A stretch of 64,000 bases of DNA from Lycorma delicatula (Eukaryota > Arthropoda > Insecta > Hemiptera > Fulgoridae): assembly GCF_047948215.1 (NCBI RefSeq), contig NC_134458.1, positions 89,421,260 through 89,485,259 on the forward strand, written 5' to 3'. Numbering within the stretch: position 1 is the stretch's first letter; each line of letters opens with the position of its first letter. The position numbers and the translations under genes are program-made. This document shows positions 35,493-47,797 of this stretch, one piece after another. The notes beneath the pieces are model-generated. The model ran no database searches. It saw only the letters and a list, made by a program, of their open reading frames with translations, and was not told the origin of the DNA.

Positions 35493-36451
35493 ATGCGGAG
35501 ACGAGGCTCGCTCCCTACTGAGGAAATGACGTCACAAAGTGCAAGTACTTCAAGAGGAGCCATAACAAAAAGATGGAAACAAAGGGTAGTCAGGCAGGGC
35601 TCGTCTGAGGAGGAGGAGTCATCGCCGGACACCCTGGGGAGTCTGACCTATCAGTTAGCCATAGCCATGATGTCTTTGAAACAGCACCTTGGCCCGGGCC
35701 TTACAAAGTATATCCCTGAACATGAGCAGGAATTAAAAAAGATATATGCATGTGTCAAGGCTCTGACGGAGATGTCGCCCCCGTTGTTGACGGTGTCACA
35801 GGCGACACAAACAGATCCCATGACTTCAGATTCTGATATGGAGGCTGCTTTATCTGGAGAACTGTCCGATGAAGAGGGTAAATCTTACTCTGATTTGCTC
35901 AAAATGATGAAATCAGTGGTGAAAAACGAAGTGGCTAAGGACGTTATTTTTCTAAGAAAGGGCAGAAATGAAGAATTACATGTAAGAATTCAGGAAGCCC
36001 ATAGTGCAGCTGAGTTTACGAGTATGCTGAGGGATAAGGCAGCAGAGCTGCATGTTGATCTTAAGACTCGGGCAGGACGCAGAACTGTAGTTCATATACG
36101 AGATGTCGACAGAGATACATCTGAGCATGAGGTGATGGCCGCTATTGTTAGTCGAATTGGTGAAAATGATGAAGTTAAGATCTCCTCTATCAGAAGAGGG
36201 TTCGGTGAAACGCAAAACGTCACCGTAATCACTAGTTACAGGGCAGCGTGCAAACTTGTCGAGAGCGTATCAAAATAGGATGGGTGAAATGCAGGGCATA
36301 CATCCGTGATGATGGAGAGAAATGCTTCCGGTGCTGGGGTACAGGTCATCATAGGCACGAATGCAAGGGGCCTAACAGGCTTGACCTTTGTTTCAACTAC
36401 GGCGGAAAAGGCTATCAAATCGCAGATTGTACAGAGCCTAAAAGCTGCTAA
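35493..36451 (+). pseudogene. R1-clade ORF1 (gag-like, zinc knuckle), frameshifted
   Basis: Residues 1-261 are open from 35493 and then stop at 36276-36278. The frame shifts near 36260 and continues (RIKIGWVKCRAY) into the zinc-knuckle region. The N-terminal third is Ser/Glu-rich and polar, the middle is helical, and residues 190-255 resemble the conserved region before the knuckles (HIRDVDRDTSEHEV). The first knuckle is intact (CFRCWGTGHHRHEC). The second reads CFNYGGKGYQIADC and has lost one Cys and the His. In active elements this protein packages the RNA. Here the frameshift and degenerate knuckle would abolish it. Confidence 0.8.
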
Positions 36452-36505
36452 ACTGTGGTAGCAAAGAACACCGCACGGAAGGCTGGGAGTGCGAAAAGAC
36501 TCTAA

Positions 36506-39368
36506 ATGCTTAATATATTACTTGCTAACACAAATAGAAGCTTGCTATCTCATAATTTGGTTAGTGAGCTTGTGGCAGAACAAAATATAGATATATTAAT
36601 TGTTACTGAACCGAACATTTATGAGGCTGCAAGGTCAGGATGGTCTACCGATTCTAATGGGGATGTAGCAATAGGGGACGTCAGCAGAAGGATTCCATGG
36701 AGACTGAGATCAAGAGCAAAAGGATTAGTGGCGACTGAAACGGAGCACGCGTTGGTGGTTGGAGCTTATGTTTCACCTAACTGTGACAATAGAGAATTCA
36801 CACTGTTTACAGATGAAATACACAGGATAGCAGTGAGTGCTGGCAAAAATATTATGCTGTTGGGTGATTTTAACAGCAAGGCAGTTGCCGCTGTAGTACG
36901 TACACCAACAGAAGAGGTGAGATACTATCGAAGTTAATGGAGAGTATGGACTGCCATTGTATAAATGATGGCACCCCCACCTATCAGGCTAGGGGACATT
37001 CATCGGCCCTCGACTTAACAATCCTGGACAATAGGTGGAGGAGTGACCAATGGGAGTGGCGCTTGCTCTCTTATGATATAGCAAGTGATCATTTTGCCAC
37101 AATTTTGATATTAAGGGATCGAATTTTCTTCTCCTGTGATAGGTCGCTTCCCCTTAGACCAACTGCAGTACAATTGGAAAGAATAGTAGACAGAATCGCC
37201 ACTAGGCTTGCTGGAATAAGTAACCATACTCCGGAGGCGTTGTCTAACGTAACGCAACAGGAAATGGCAAGAGAGGCCTACAGGGGTATGAAGGGACATC
37301 AAGGGTACTGGTGGACGAGGGAGATAGCAAGCTTAAGACAGCAGCTTCAAGTTAATAGGAGGAAGAAGCAGCGGTTGAGGATTTCGGGCGGTCAGGAGTA
37401 TGAGGCAGCGGCTCAAAGGTACATTGAGGCTAGAAGGGCATTAAATAAGGCCATTAAGAAGGCAAAAAGGGATCACTGGCGCAGACTATGTGAGGAACTG
37501 GACAGTGATCCCTGGGGCCAAGCGTATAAAATAGTAACCAAGCGTTTCAGAAGACGCTTGCCGGTACTCAGTAAGTCACAAGTGGAGATGCAAATTGTTA
37601 ACATGTTCCCTTGTAGGGAGGAGAAGTCTGGTGCTGTAATAGACTGTGAAAGAAGAAGATTTACACTTGCTGAACTACTGGCGGCAGTTGGTCAACTTGG
37701 AAACAATAGGAGCCCCGGACCGGATGGTATCCCTGCAGCGCTGCTAAAACAATTGGTTAGAAGAATGCCATGGGAAATGCTCGACGTAGTCAGTTATGGA
37801 CTGGAAAATGTAACCTTTCCCAAGTGTTAGAAGGAGGCTAGAGTGGTGTTTCTCCCCAAAAAGACAAACATGAAGGTCAGATTGAGTATAGACTGCTTAG
37901 CCTCCTTAACAACGTGGGAAAGGTAGTTAAGAAAATACTGGCAGGCTGAATAATACAAGAAATTGAACAAGGATCAGTTCAAATCAGTATGGTTTTGGCG
38001 GCAGCGCTCTACTGTGCAGATGGCAAGTAGAGTCATAGACTGGGCTACTGAGGTTAAACAAGGCACTTGGAGAACAAGAGAGATTCCTTTGTTTGTTTCG
38101 TTGGATGTAAGAAATGCTTTTGGAGCTATAAAATGGCAGTATATCAACAACGCTCTAGAGTAAAAAAGAATACCCATATTTACAGAAGCAAATAAGGGAA
38201 TATCTCTCGGAAAGAGCATGCGTAGTGGAAGCCCAGGAAGAGACACTTGAGTTTAGTCTGCACGGTGGGGTGCCACAGGGGTCAGTCCTTGGCCCATTAC
38301 TGTGGGTTTTGACGTTCGATGAGGTATTACATCTGGAGTACCCAAGAGGAACAACAGTGATCGCATATGCTGATGATCTTGCTGTCCTTGTGCAAGGCAG
38401 GATGGTGGTGGAGGTACAGGAGAGAGCGAATTCAGCAGTAGGGATTATTAATGACTGGTTGAACTCCAAAGAACTGGCTTTGTGTGTACCAAAATCTAGG
38501 TACATCATGTTCATGGGTAGATGGGTGTTGCAATCACCAAATGTACTTGTTAATGGAGGCAATCACTGAGACTCGTAGCTTAAAATATTTGGGTATAATG
38601 TACCAAAAAAACTGCCATTTTTCTGAACACATCTATTATATATGTCAAAAAGCGGAAGGCACGGTTAAAAGTTTGAATGCTATCATGTCCAATCAGAGAG
38701 CTCCGAGAACGTCCAAGAGGAGATTGATTGCCTCGACGGTAGTATCTTCACTGCTGTACGTGGCGCCTGTCTGGTGGTCCTCTGTTAGATACAAAAGGAA
38801 CTATACTAGACTGGCAGGAGTGCATAGAAGACTGTTATTGGGTGTAACATCTGCATTATGAGGCGTTGTGTGTGCTGTCGAATGTACCTCCAACAGACCT
38901 AATGACACAATATAGAGTTAAAAAGCACAAGGACGTGAAGAACAGGAGGTCAAGAGAAGATTATCGCATAGATGGCGAGAAAGATGGAACGGTGAAGGAA
39001 CAGCAAGACAGACAAAAGAACTGATTCCCAACTTATCAGCCTGGCTCAAGAGAAGACATGGAGAAGTCAATTATTTCACGACACAATACTTTACAGGACA
39101 TGGAAACTTCAATAGTTACCTTCATAGAGTCTGTAGAAGATCGGAACCAGTTTGCATGTACTGTGAAGAAGTCGATGATGCAGATCATACATTCTTATAC
39201 TGCCGCAATTGGATACAATTGAGTAATAATTGGGGCTTGGCTGGTAGAAGGCCTGCAGATATAACAGAGTTAATGTTATCAAACGAAGATCATTGGAAAA
39301 GAGTAGAAGATTTTATAAGAGAAGTCCTCAAACAGAAGGACTTAAATGAAAGGATGCTGGGATACTAA
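36506..39368 (+). pseudogene. R1-clade ORF2 (endonuclease plus reverse transcriptase), broken
   Basis: The APE-type endonuclease begins at 36506 (LNILLANTNRSLLSHNL), with VTEPN, LLGDFNSKA and, after a frameshift at about 36930, GHSSALDLTI and SYDIASDHFAT. The linker and RT follow: RSPGPDGIPAALLK near 37710, a stop at 37828, VSLDVRNAFG (motif A) near 38100, GGVPQGSVLGPLLW near 38265 and YADDLAVLV near 38370. The thumb block SSLLYVAPVWWS is near 38755. The C-terminal finger CMYCEEVDDADHTFLYC is in the frame 39156-39368. At least five breaks are visible. Motif order and spacing are those of R1-clade ORF2. Confidence 0.85.
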
Positions 39369-39723
39369 CTTTCTTTAGAGTAGGATAGGGTGGACAGCCC
39401 CAATGGTGAGGGCCAGCATGCTTAGGTGTGCTGGTCTCAATGATCTGCTGGGGACTCCGGAGGAGAATTAGGACAACAGGGACAGTAAAAAAGACCCGAC
39501 ACCACATCAAGACAATGCAAGGTATGGCGTGGTGTCAAATCTGGGCACAAAAAGAAAAATAAACTCTCAAAAGAGCTGACTGGCAAGCCAATCTGCCACG
39601 CTGGACTTACAGCCGGTAAGTGGGGAGGCTCATTAGAGTATAACAGACACTCCCCTGGGTGGTGCAATACCATCAAGTCGGACTGGCCCAGGGGAGTAGA
39701 GAGAGAAAAAAAAAAGTTAACAC

Positions 39724-40090
39724 CTGAATTGATCGAAGAATCAATAAGAAGAAGAAAAAGAAGAATAAGAGAAGAAGGAGAATATGGTACTGAGTTGAAA
39801 GAAGAGTGTAGGCTAAAGACTTATCAAGATGCTGTCAAAACTTTAAAGGAACTGCAACCATTTGCGCTATGGCAAAATGACCTAGTGTGAATATGCTTAG
39901 CGAGATTTCTCAGGCTAAGAGTTTGTGGAAAGTCAAGCAGCCTAGCAGCAATGTGTACAGAAAACCCTCCCTCACCAGTGGAAAATATAAAGAAAAAGTG
40001 TGTACAGTATTTTTTTCTGTTCATTGTAAGTTTTTCTAGTATTAACTTGTAGCAGAAATAAATACAGCAATTCAATAAGGTACACACAGC
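39724..40090. other. Flank of the R1 insertion: short mariner remainder and GAA-rich tract
   Basis: The first 20 bases continue the mariner frame on the minus strand. Then comes a GAA/AAG-rich tract (39738-39776). The + strand is open for about 57 codons (LTPELIEESIRRRKRR...) but begins inside the mariner remnant, so I do not call a gene. Confidence 0.45.
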
Positions 40091-40771
40091 ACTTTATTTT
40101 AACTAAATATGCTACTAACTTGGGTGCCATTTTTGAGATACTCATCAGAGAAAATTCATATTGATGGATTATTCAGTTTTACAATAATCCAGTCTATAAA
40201 AAAATTAACAGTCACTAAAACAGAAAACTGCTTAAGAGCCAGTATACATGGTCATGAGATTTGAAACAACCTTTTTTTATATTTTAAAAGAAGTTCAATT
40301 TTTTGTAATCCTAGGAATTTAATCGTTATGCTTATTTGTAGATAATAGTTATATCTAAAAACTACTGAAAACAATCTAAAAATTAATGTAATATGATATA
40401 TTACAGGATAATTTAGGTACCGTAAAATCATGGCCCCAGTACTATTGTTACTATGGAGCCAGTGTCTCCATGGCATTATCTTATAGATAGCTACACAATA
40501 AACCTTGAACTGCCTATTAGACTCTATTCAAGGTCCTGGCATCTTTGAAATGGTGGATGTAACTGAGTTAGACTGACACCATGAAATTAATAATTAGGAA
40601 GAAGAGATAAAGCTTAAGAAAAAGAGGTGGATGGTGAAAAAGGATAATCTAAGTACAGGCTGCCATCTTTTTCAGGACCTTTTTTATGTTACTGTAATGC
40701 TGTATAACCATTAGTTTCAATACACCACTATTACTATCCTTATAAATATTCATATATTTCTTTTGTTGCAG

Positions 40772-40816
40772 TCATTTGAATTACTAGGTCGAGCTGTTAA
40801 AGAGCATCTGCCAGTG
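40772..40816 (+). CDS. Candidate exon of an unrecognised gene (a)
   Basis: The acceptor is tttcttttgttgcag|TCA and the donor CCAGTG|GTACGT. The 45-bp exon encodes SFELLGRAVKEHLPV in phase 0. Both borders are strong. The next phase-0 exon is at 42245. The ELLGRA start recalls the xELLxxAARN stretch of BORCS7, a small subunit of the lysosomal BORC complex, but the continuation fits poorly and I do not rely on it. No start-codon exon was found upstream other than the amphiphysin-like one at 31121, which also ends in phase 0. Confidence 0.45.
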
Positions 40817-42244
40817 GTACGTATAAATTTTTATCATAATTAGTAAGAATGCATATTTTATGTCTTTCATTAGCAACATAGCTCAAATAATACTTTATGT
40901 TTATTTCTGAATGCTTTACTTATATCATGGCTGTTGTATAGGTTTATAATAATTTTAGTTTATAGCCACAGTATCATCGCAGAAATGGATCTCTCTCTCT
41001 CTCTAGAAGACTTTTTTAAATTTTTCCTTGGAAGTCATTGCTACCTAAGCCTAAATGTAGCCTCCTAGATCTGTTATCACTATTTTGCTTCTAAGATGAA
41101 TGATCATTTATCTCATACTATTATCTGTGATACTGTGATGAATTATACATGTGAATTAACTGTTTTTTGTAATATTGCTCCTATTCATATTATGGAACAG
41201 TTATTAATATGTAAATAAAATTATTTCATATCACAAAATAAAAATTTACAACAAAATAATGTAATATGAGAATCATTTCTGGCCTACTAATGTTGTATAG
41301 TAAGCAGTCTATGTCATACGCAAATTTTACTGGAATACTGCTCAACTCAGTTACATACTTAGGTAGGGTACAAATTATGTGATACAACTTTCAAAAACTT
41401 GAATTTTGAAGTGATTTCTCAATTTATTCTTGTTGGACTGTCTAAATTGGATACCAAATGGTATTTTAATATGAAAACAGTAATGACTAGTCTCAGAAAT
41501 CAGTAATCTGATAAATAATTCACAATCACTTTAATAACCAATTGAATTTTGTTTATTTCTTAAATGGAATAGCATTACAACCTACTGTTAATTGAAGAAC
41601 TTAAATGGTAGTGTCCATAATTATTTTTTTAGACTACGATACAAAATAAATAACCTAGACTTGTCTATGAGACAAATAATCCTTAATTAACAAGTAAAAT
41701 ATTTTTCCTTAGCCACTTATAAATGTCAACAACATGCAGTAAAACTGCACCCAGGATTAACTTTTATGATTTGCAGGAACTAGTTTGTTAAACACAGTTT
41801 TGGCTGTTGATATTACATCCTTGCTTCACAAAATTTAGTTTACAGGTTGCTACAACCTGAGAAATCCCAAATACTGTGGAAGAATTTTTTTTAACAACCA
41901 TTTTATTTTTGATTATCTGAATTTTGGTTGCGTTCATTTTAATTTTTTTTATTTTACAAATAAATCAAAATTATGATTTTTTAATGAGTAGAATATATTG
42001 GGTTACTTCTCAGATTTTTTTTTTGTTACACATCATCTATATGGTGTTTGTTTACTAGCATTATCAAATAAAACAGAATGTACTACTGAAGTTATATACA
42101 CGTTAAACAGCAGTGTCGCCCTCCATTTAAAAACCAGTGTCTCCAATCAAATCCTTTTTGTGATATAATTCTAATCACAATTAATACAATTTATTTTTGA
42201 AAATAAGATATTTATGTTACTTATGTTAACAATTTTTTTTACAG

Positions 42245-42340
42245 CAAGTGACACTTAAAAACTTAGAGAAGTATGTTGGATTCATAATATCAGCAAATAC
42301 CTATGTAGATATTGCAATGATGTACTTAGAAGATAAAAAA
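42245..42340 (+). CDS. Candidate exon of an unrecognised gene (b)
   Basis: The acceptor is aacaattttttttacag|CAA and the donor AAAAAA|GTAAGT. The 96-bp exon is phase 0 at both ends and encodes 32 residues: QVTLKNLEKYVGFIISAN, then TYVDIAMMYLEDKK. It is likely helical and amphipathic. The frame stays open past the donor for about 40 codons, so a retained-intron form is possible. Splice signals and codon content make it more convincing than the neighbouring open frames. Confidence 0.5.
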
Positions 42341-43045
42341 GTAAGTAATAGATTTTTCTTCTTCAGTGTTATTAATGAACTACAATCTCAATTAAAAATA
42401 TTTCATACTTATTCATTTTTAACACAAAGTAGTGACTTACAACATAATATCCAACATAATTGGCAGCCTTAATGTCCTTATTAAAAGTTATTATAGTGTA
42501 GTGCAATGAAATGATTACACTGATCAACAATGATTTTGTTAAATGAGAGAGAATAATTGATTCTTATGGTATTTTTCATACTGATTTCATGTATGAAATA
42601 GAATTCTTCTATCAGGCTTAGTATTTTGTAACTACCATTCTTATTTTCAGGTAGTATCATGCATGAACTCCATAAGCATAGCATTTTGTGGATGTATTTT
42701 ATTATATTATTTATCAACTAAATAGCTATTGTGTATTTATTACAGTCCTGTAATTGTTGTCACATTGATTTGTTAGACATTAGTTCATTTTTATTATTTA
42801 CACACAAATTAAAATGAACAAGAATCAGATTCTTCCTATTTTCATCTTACTATAAACATATCATCCACTCATTAGTTATTTCTGTTGTTATTATATTTAT
42901 TTATAAACTGTCGTGCAGACTAGAGAAATATTTTTAACTCTCATTTAAGTGCAAGTTCTCATCTGTATAACATTCAGTTTTGTAGCTGGCTGTATTTGGG
43001 GATATATATTATTCAGTAAAGTGAGTGTATGTTTATTAAATTAGT

Positions 43046-44960
43046 GTGTTTATAAAGTGTTTCTTTTTAAACAATATTAGTTATTGTAATGTATTAACAA
43101 TGTCTTGCAGTTGGATTAATCATGCAAACAATTTCTGCTACATCTATGGTGAGGTAACGTTGAAGTCTCAGAAAAGAAATATAACTGCACTGATAAAAAA
43201 TTTGTATGAACTGTGTTTTGGATGTAAATTAGGTAATCAGGAAAAATCTTGGACTCCTCATATTTTCTGTGCTTCTTGCTTGTGTAACATTGTTGACTGG
43301 TTGGCTAAATGGATTTCATCACATGCCAATTGAAACTAGTTTGGACAGAACCAAAAGATACAACACAGACTGTTTGTGTAATGAAAATATCTGGATAACT
43401 GCTTAAACTAGGTGTACTGTTAAATACCTTGATATTTCCTCTGCCATGCGGCCAGTGCCACATAGCCAAGAGCTTCCAATTCCAGTACCACCAAAAACAT
43501 GGAACTTAGATGAAGATGAAAAAGTCAAATCTTGTGTTGACTTATCAGGCAATGAAGAAAGAGATCTAAATTAGAAAATAGTTATACTGAACCCAATTTA
43601 ATTAATCAGTCAGAATTAAATGATCTGGTTCGTGATGTAAATTTATCAAAGAATCAAGCAGAAATACTGGCATCAAGACTGAAAGGATGGCAATTTTACA
43701 ACCAAACACTAAAACACAGTGCTTTCTGTGACAGACAGTTAGAATTTGAATATTTCTCTCTCAGTACGAAAACTTTGTATACTATAATGGTGTGGATTCT
43801 TTACTGGAAGCTTTGAGACATATGCACCATCCTGACGAATGGCAACTTTTTATTGACTTGTCAAAGCTTAGTTTGAAAGCTTTTCGTCTTCACACTGGAA
43901 ATAAATCCCATCAATACCATTAGCATACGCTGTTCACATGAAGGAATCTTATGAAAATATGAAACTTGTATTAAGCAAGATTCAGTATGAAAAATATTTA
44001 TGTCATATTTGTGAAGATCTGAATGAAAGTAATAGCACTTTTACTTGGACTGCAACTTGGATACACTAAGTTCTGTTGCTTTTCATTTGAATGGGACAGC
44101 AGGGATAGGAAAATCCGCTACATAAAAGAGCAGTGACCAAAGAGAGAGGTACTGACTGAAGGAGAGAAGAAGTTAATTAGGCATTAGTAAAACCAAAAAA
44201 GTTTATCTTCTGCCACTATAAATTAATAAGCTAGGTTTATTCAAAAATTTTGTTAAAGCAATGGATTGTAATGGTGCAGGGATTAATTTTCTAAAAAACA
44301 AATTCTCTAATATAAACGATACTAAAAAAAAGGAAGTAGGAAGGTTTTTTGTTTGACCACAAATACGAAAACTATTGAGTGATCCGGCATTTGAAGAGTG
44401 TTTGAATGACTTGGAGGTTGCTGCATAAGAATCATTTCAAAATGTAGTAAACAACTTCTTTGGAAACCATAAGGCCAGTATCTTCAGAGAACTTGTGAGT
44501 GCTCTTTTAAAACTAGAAAGAACTTGGGTGTAACATGTCACTCAACATCCATTTCTTACATTCACATTTGGATTTTTTCCCAAAAAAATCTCAGCGCTAT
44601 CAGTGATAAACATGGAGAACACTTTCACCAGGAGATATCTCCAATGGAAACACGATACCTGGGATAAAGTATATAGCAAGTGAAAAAAAAACAGCTAAAG
44701 TCTGTGAATTATATTATGAGAAAATCTCTAAATAGAGAATGAGAGTGGTATGAGTCTACCTACCAAATTAAATGGTGGTTTAAAGGGAGAAATGAGAGAG
44801 TAAAACCAATGGATGATCTGTATAAAAAACTAGCATGTAAGCCTACGCTTATCCATTTATGGACAGTTTTGTTTTTGGAAGGCAAAGCTTTTACAGAAAC
44901 CCATCTGTATATTGCAGTCTAATATTGGGTGAAGTTTCCCTGCATGCTTTTAGCATTTAT
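43046..44960 (+). pseudogene. Heavily decayed copy of a multicopy transposon-like insect gene
   Basis: Blocks in shifting frames follow a protein I recall as annotated many times as uncharacterised in insect genomes. The N-terminal zinc-finger-like region at 43100-43333 has FCYIYGEVTLKSQKRNITAL, CFGCKLG, then SWTPHIFCASC. SSAMRPVPHSQELPIP follows near 43440, IPLAYAVHMKESYENMKLVL near 43915 and GCNMSLNIHFLHSHLDFFPK near 44530. The first finger cysteine in the usual CYxCGE is Tyr here (CYIYGE). At least ten stops or frameshifts are present. It sits between candidate exons 42245 and 45212, as an intronic insertion would. Confidence 0.6.
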
Positions 44961-45211
44961 TAGTAACGAGTAAAGAAAAATAAACATACATGAAAGTACT
45001 TTTATAAAACATATATACTGTTATGGGTGGTTAGTTAAGTGGCTCTATTTTCGTTTATGTCATAATAAAATAAAATTAACCCTAAAAAGAAAGCATTGTG
45101 ATCTTCATCAGCAACTGATAATTATTTTTAGTTGTTAGCGTTTAATTATTATTTCCATTCAATGGTTTTGTTTTGTAGTACTACAAATTTTTCTTTGTAA
45201 TAAAATTTTAG

Positions 45212-45331
45212 TACAAATACCGGGTATTCTGTGGAGAGAAAGTACTCTGCATTATATGCGGCACTGACATTCTGGATGTAGATGCAGTGTGGAGAAAGAT
45301 CACACGAAATGACCATTTACCGGCTTGTTAG
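45212..45331 (+). CDS. Candidate terminal exon of an unrecognised gene (c)
   Basis: The acceptor is ttgtaataaaattttag|TAC, and 39 codons then run in phase 0 to TAG. The residues include FCGEKVLCIICGTDILDVD and VWRKITRNDHLPAC, with a C...C-x2-C cluster. The phase fits the exon ending at 42340, but the acceptor's pyrimidine tract is modest and the link is inferred only. It could instead be the tail of a transposon. Confidence 0.35.
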   Translation, partial: YKYRVFCGEKVLCIICGTDILDVDAVWRKITRNDHLPAC

Positions 45332-46422
45332 TAAAAACCAACAGAGAAGAATGAAGAAGGAGGTAAACCAATTTTATCTTTGATACTTATTATGTTTTAA
45401 ATAACATACATATATCACATTTAGATGGATAAAAACACAGATTTACATGTGTGTGCATGTATATTTACATATGTGCATATATAATGAAATACAGTGAATT
45501 AAATTAAAATGTATGAAAAACTTTATATCAGAAAAAGGATAATATGTAAAATCCATAAATATAGTATTAATTAGAAAATTGATCATAAAAATATATTAAT
45601 TAATTCATTGGCTGCAGTTAGGAATGTTGGTATTCCTCAACTATGTATAACATGAGGAATATAGTGATTCTTCAGTAAAGTTTTAAGATTAACAAAGATA
45701 TCTGACACTAGCAATACCTCTTGGAATTTGTCAAAAGCACTTATTCATGATTGCTTTCTAAGTAATAGTAGAAACTTTTTTTTTAATGTTAAACTTGTTT
45801 TTTGTAATTTAATTAAAACATGAAACAGAAAAAGTTAAAAGAAATTAAAGAATAAGAAGATGCATATATTGCTACGCTGGACAGGAATATGCAAGAGCCC
45901 AAAAATATAGTGACCACTATTTACAGTCAGAATAACAAATTCATTCCCATGTATTGTTTCATAAACAGTTATAGAAAGTGAAATACTGAAATAGAAATAA
46001 TATGTGCCCTGAAACAGGATAAATTTAAAAGTACAGTAAAAATAAAGGAAATGAATAAATAAATGGGAAAAAAATTGGATGTAATGCTATAAATTAATCA
46101 TAATTTTTATAAAAATATTAGTAAAGATAAAAAAGAATATATATAACAAATAAAATACTGCTGAAAGAAACTAAAGTAAAATAAAAAAGTTGAAAACCTA
46201 GGTAAATAAATAAAATAAATTTTGTTGTAAGATCAGCAGTGAACTCATGGCACACAGTTAGAACATTTATTACTTATTTGCCATGGGGATCATTATGATG
46301 TAACATATTTTTTTTAAATTATTTGAAGTTACCTTTAAATTTTAATCACAAATTCATAAATACAATCCTTTTTAAAGAACTTTTTTTCTGTTTTTACCCC
46401 TGGGGGATGCCTGGCTTATATA
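45332..46422. other. AT-rich intergenic sequence
   Basis: No recognisable element. A-rich stretches carry several AATAAA matches (for example near 46043), any of which could end the candidate gene above. Confidence 0.4.
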
Positions 46423-47492
46423 TTTTTTTTTTTTGTCTTCAGTCATTTGACTGGTTTGATGCAGCTCTCCAAGATTCCCTATCTAGTGCTAGTCGTTTCA
46501 TTTCAGTATACCCCCTACATCCTACATCCCTAAAAATTTGTTTTACATATTCCAAACGTGGCCTGCCTACACAATTTTTTCCTTCTATCTGTCCTTCCAA
46601 TATTAAAGCGACTATTCCAGGATGCCTTAGTATGTGGCCTATAAGTCTGTCTCTTCTTTTAACTATATTTTTCCAAATGCTTCTTTCTTCATCTACTTGC
46701 TGCAATACCTCTCCATTTGTCACTTTATCCACCCATCTGATTTTTAACATTCTCCTATAGCACAACATTTCAAAAGCTCCTAATCTTTTCTTCTCAGATA
46801 CTCCGATTGTCCCAGCTTCACTTCCATATAAAGCAACACTCCAAACATATACTTTCAAAAATTTTTTCCTGACATTTAAATTAATTTTTGATGCTAACAA
46901 ATTATATTTCTGACTGAAGGCTCGTTTCACTTGTGCTATTCGGCATTTTATATCGTTCCTGCTTCGTCCATCTTTAGTAATTTTACTTCCCAAATAACAA
47001 AATTCTTCTACCTCCATAATCTTTTCTGCTCCTATTTTCACATTCATTGGTCCATCTTTGTTATTTCTAATACATTTCATTATTTTTGTTTTGTATTTGT
47101 TTATTTTCATGTGATAGTTCTTGCACAGGACTTCATCTATGCCATTCATTGTTTCTTCTAAATCCTTTTTACTCTCGGCTAAAATTACTATATCATCAGC
47201 AAATCGTAGCATCTTTATCTTTTCACCTTGTACTGTTACTCCGAATCTAAATTGTTCTTTAACATCATTAACTGCTAGTTCCATGTAAAGATTAAAAAGT
47301 AACGGGGATAGGGAACATCCTTGTCGGACTCCCTTTCTTATTATGGCTTCTTTCTTATGTTCTTCAATTATTACTGTTGCTGTTTGGTTCCTGTACATGT
47401 TAGCAATTGTTCTTCTATCTCTGTATTTGAACCCTAATTTTTTTTAAATACTGAACATTTTATTCCAGTCTACGTTATCGAATGCCTTTTCT

Positions 47493-47509
47493 AGGTCTAT
47501 AAACACCAA
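47493..47509. repeat. Target-site duplication, left copy
   Basis: AGGTCTATAAACACCAA, repeated exactly at 47798-47814 on the other side of the SINE. On the minus strand of the RTE gene these bases encode LVFID. Confidence 0.95.
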
Positions 47510-47797
47510 CCCACCGAGTTGGTCTAGTGGTTAACGCGTCTTCCCAAATCAGCTGATTTGGAAGTCGAGAGTTACAGCGTTCAAGTCCTAGTAAAGCCAG
47601 TTATTTTTACACGGATTTGAATACTAGATCGTGGATACCGGTGTTCTTTGGTGGTTGGGTTTCAATTAACCACACATCTCAGGAATGGTCGAACTGAGAA
47701 TGTACAAGACTACACTCATACATATTATCCTCATTCATCCTCTGAAGAATTATCTAAACGGTATTTACCAGAGACTAAACAGGAAAAAGAAAGGAAA
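47510..47797 (+). repeat. tRNA-derived SINE, family B, copy 1
   Basis: A 288-bp element with a tRNA-like head: A box TGGTCTAGTGGTTAACGCG and B box GCGTTCAAGTCCTAG. The body includes ACCGGTGTTCTTTGGTGGTT, and the tail TCATCCTCTGAAGAATTATC is followed by an A/G-rich end. Perfect 17-bp target-site duplications flank it. It is younger than the RTE copy it interrupts. The head does not fold as a functional tRNA at its 3' end. Confidence 0.95.

Larger units (their letters stand above)
34699..39715 (+). mobile_element. Near full-length R1-clade LINE with 8-bp flanking duplication
   Basis: The element has an AT-rich 5' region (34699-35492), ORF1 with zinc knuckles, ORF2 with endonuclease, RT and C-terminal finger, a GC-rich 3' untranslated region and an A10 tail (39706-39715). 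GTTAACAC occurs directly before it (34691-34698) and directly after it (39716-39723), in the mariner remnant, and serves as its target-site duplication. At about 5.0 kb it is close to the full R1 length. It is inserted outside rDNA, so it belongs to an R1-clade lineage that does not need the 28S site, or is a stray insertion. Confidence 0.85.

Noticed and set aside
39715..39890. 57-codon + strand open stretch (LTPELIEESIRR...)
   Set aside because: It begins within the mariner remnant and a GAA-rich tract that gives biased open frames; there is no splice border or start codon.
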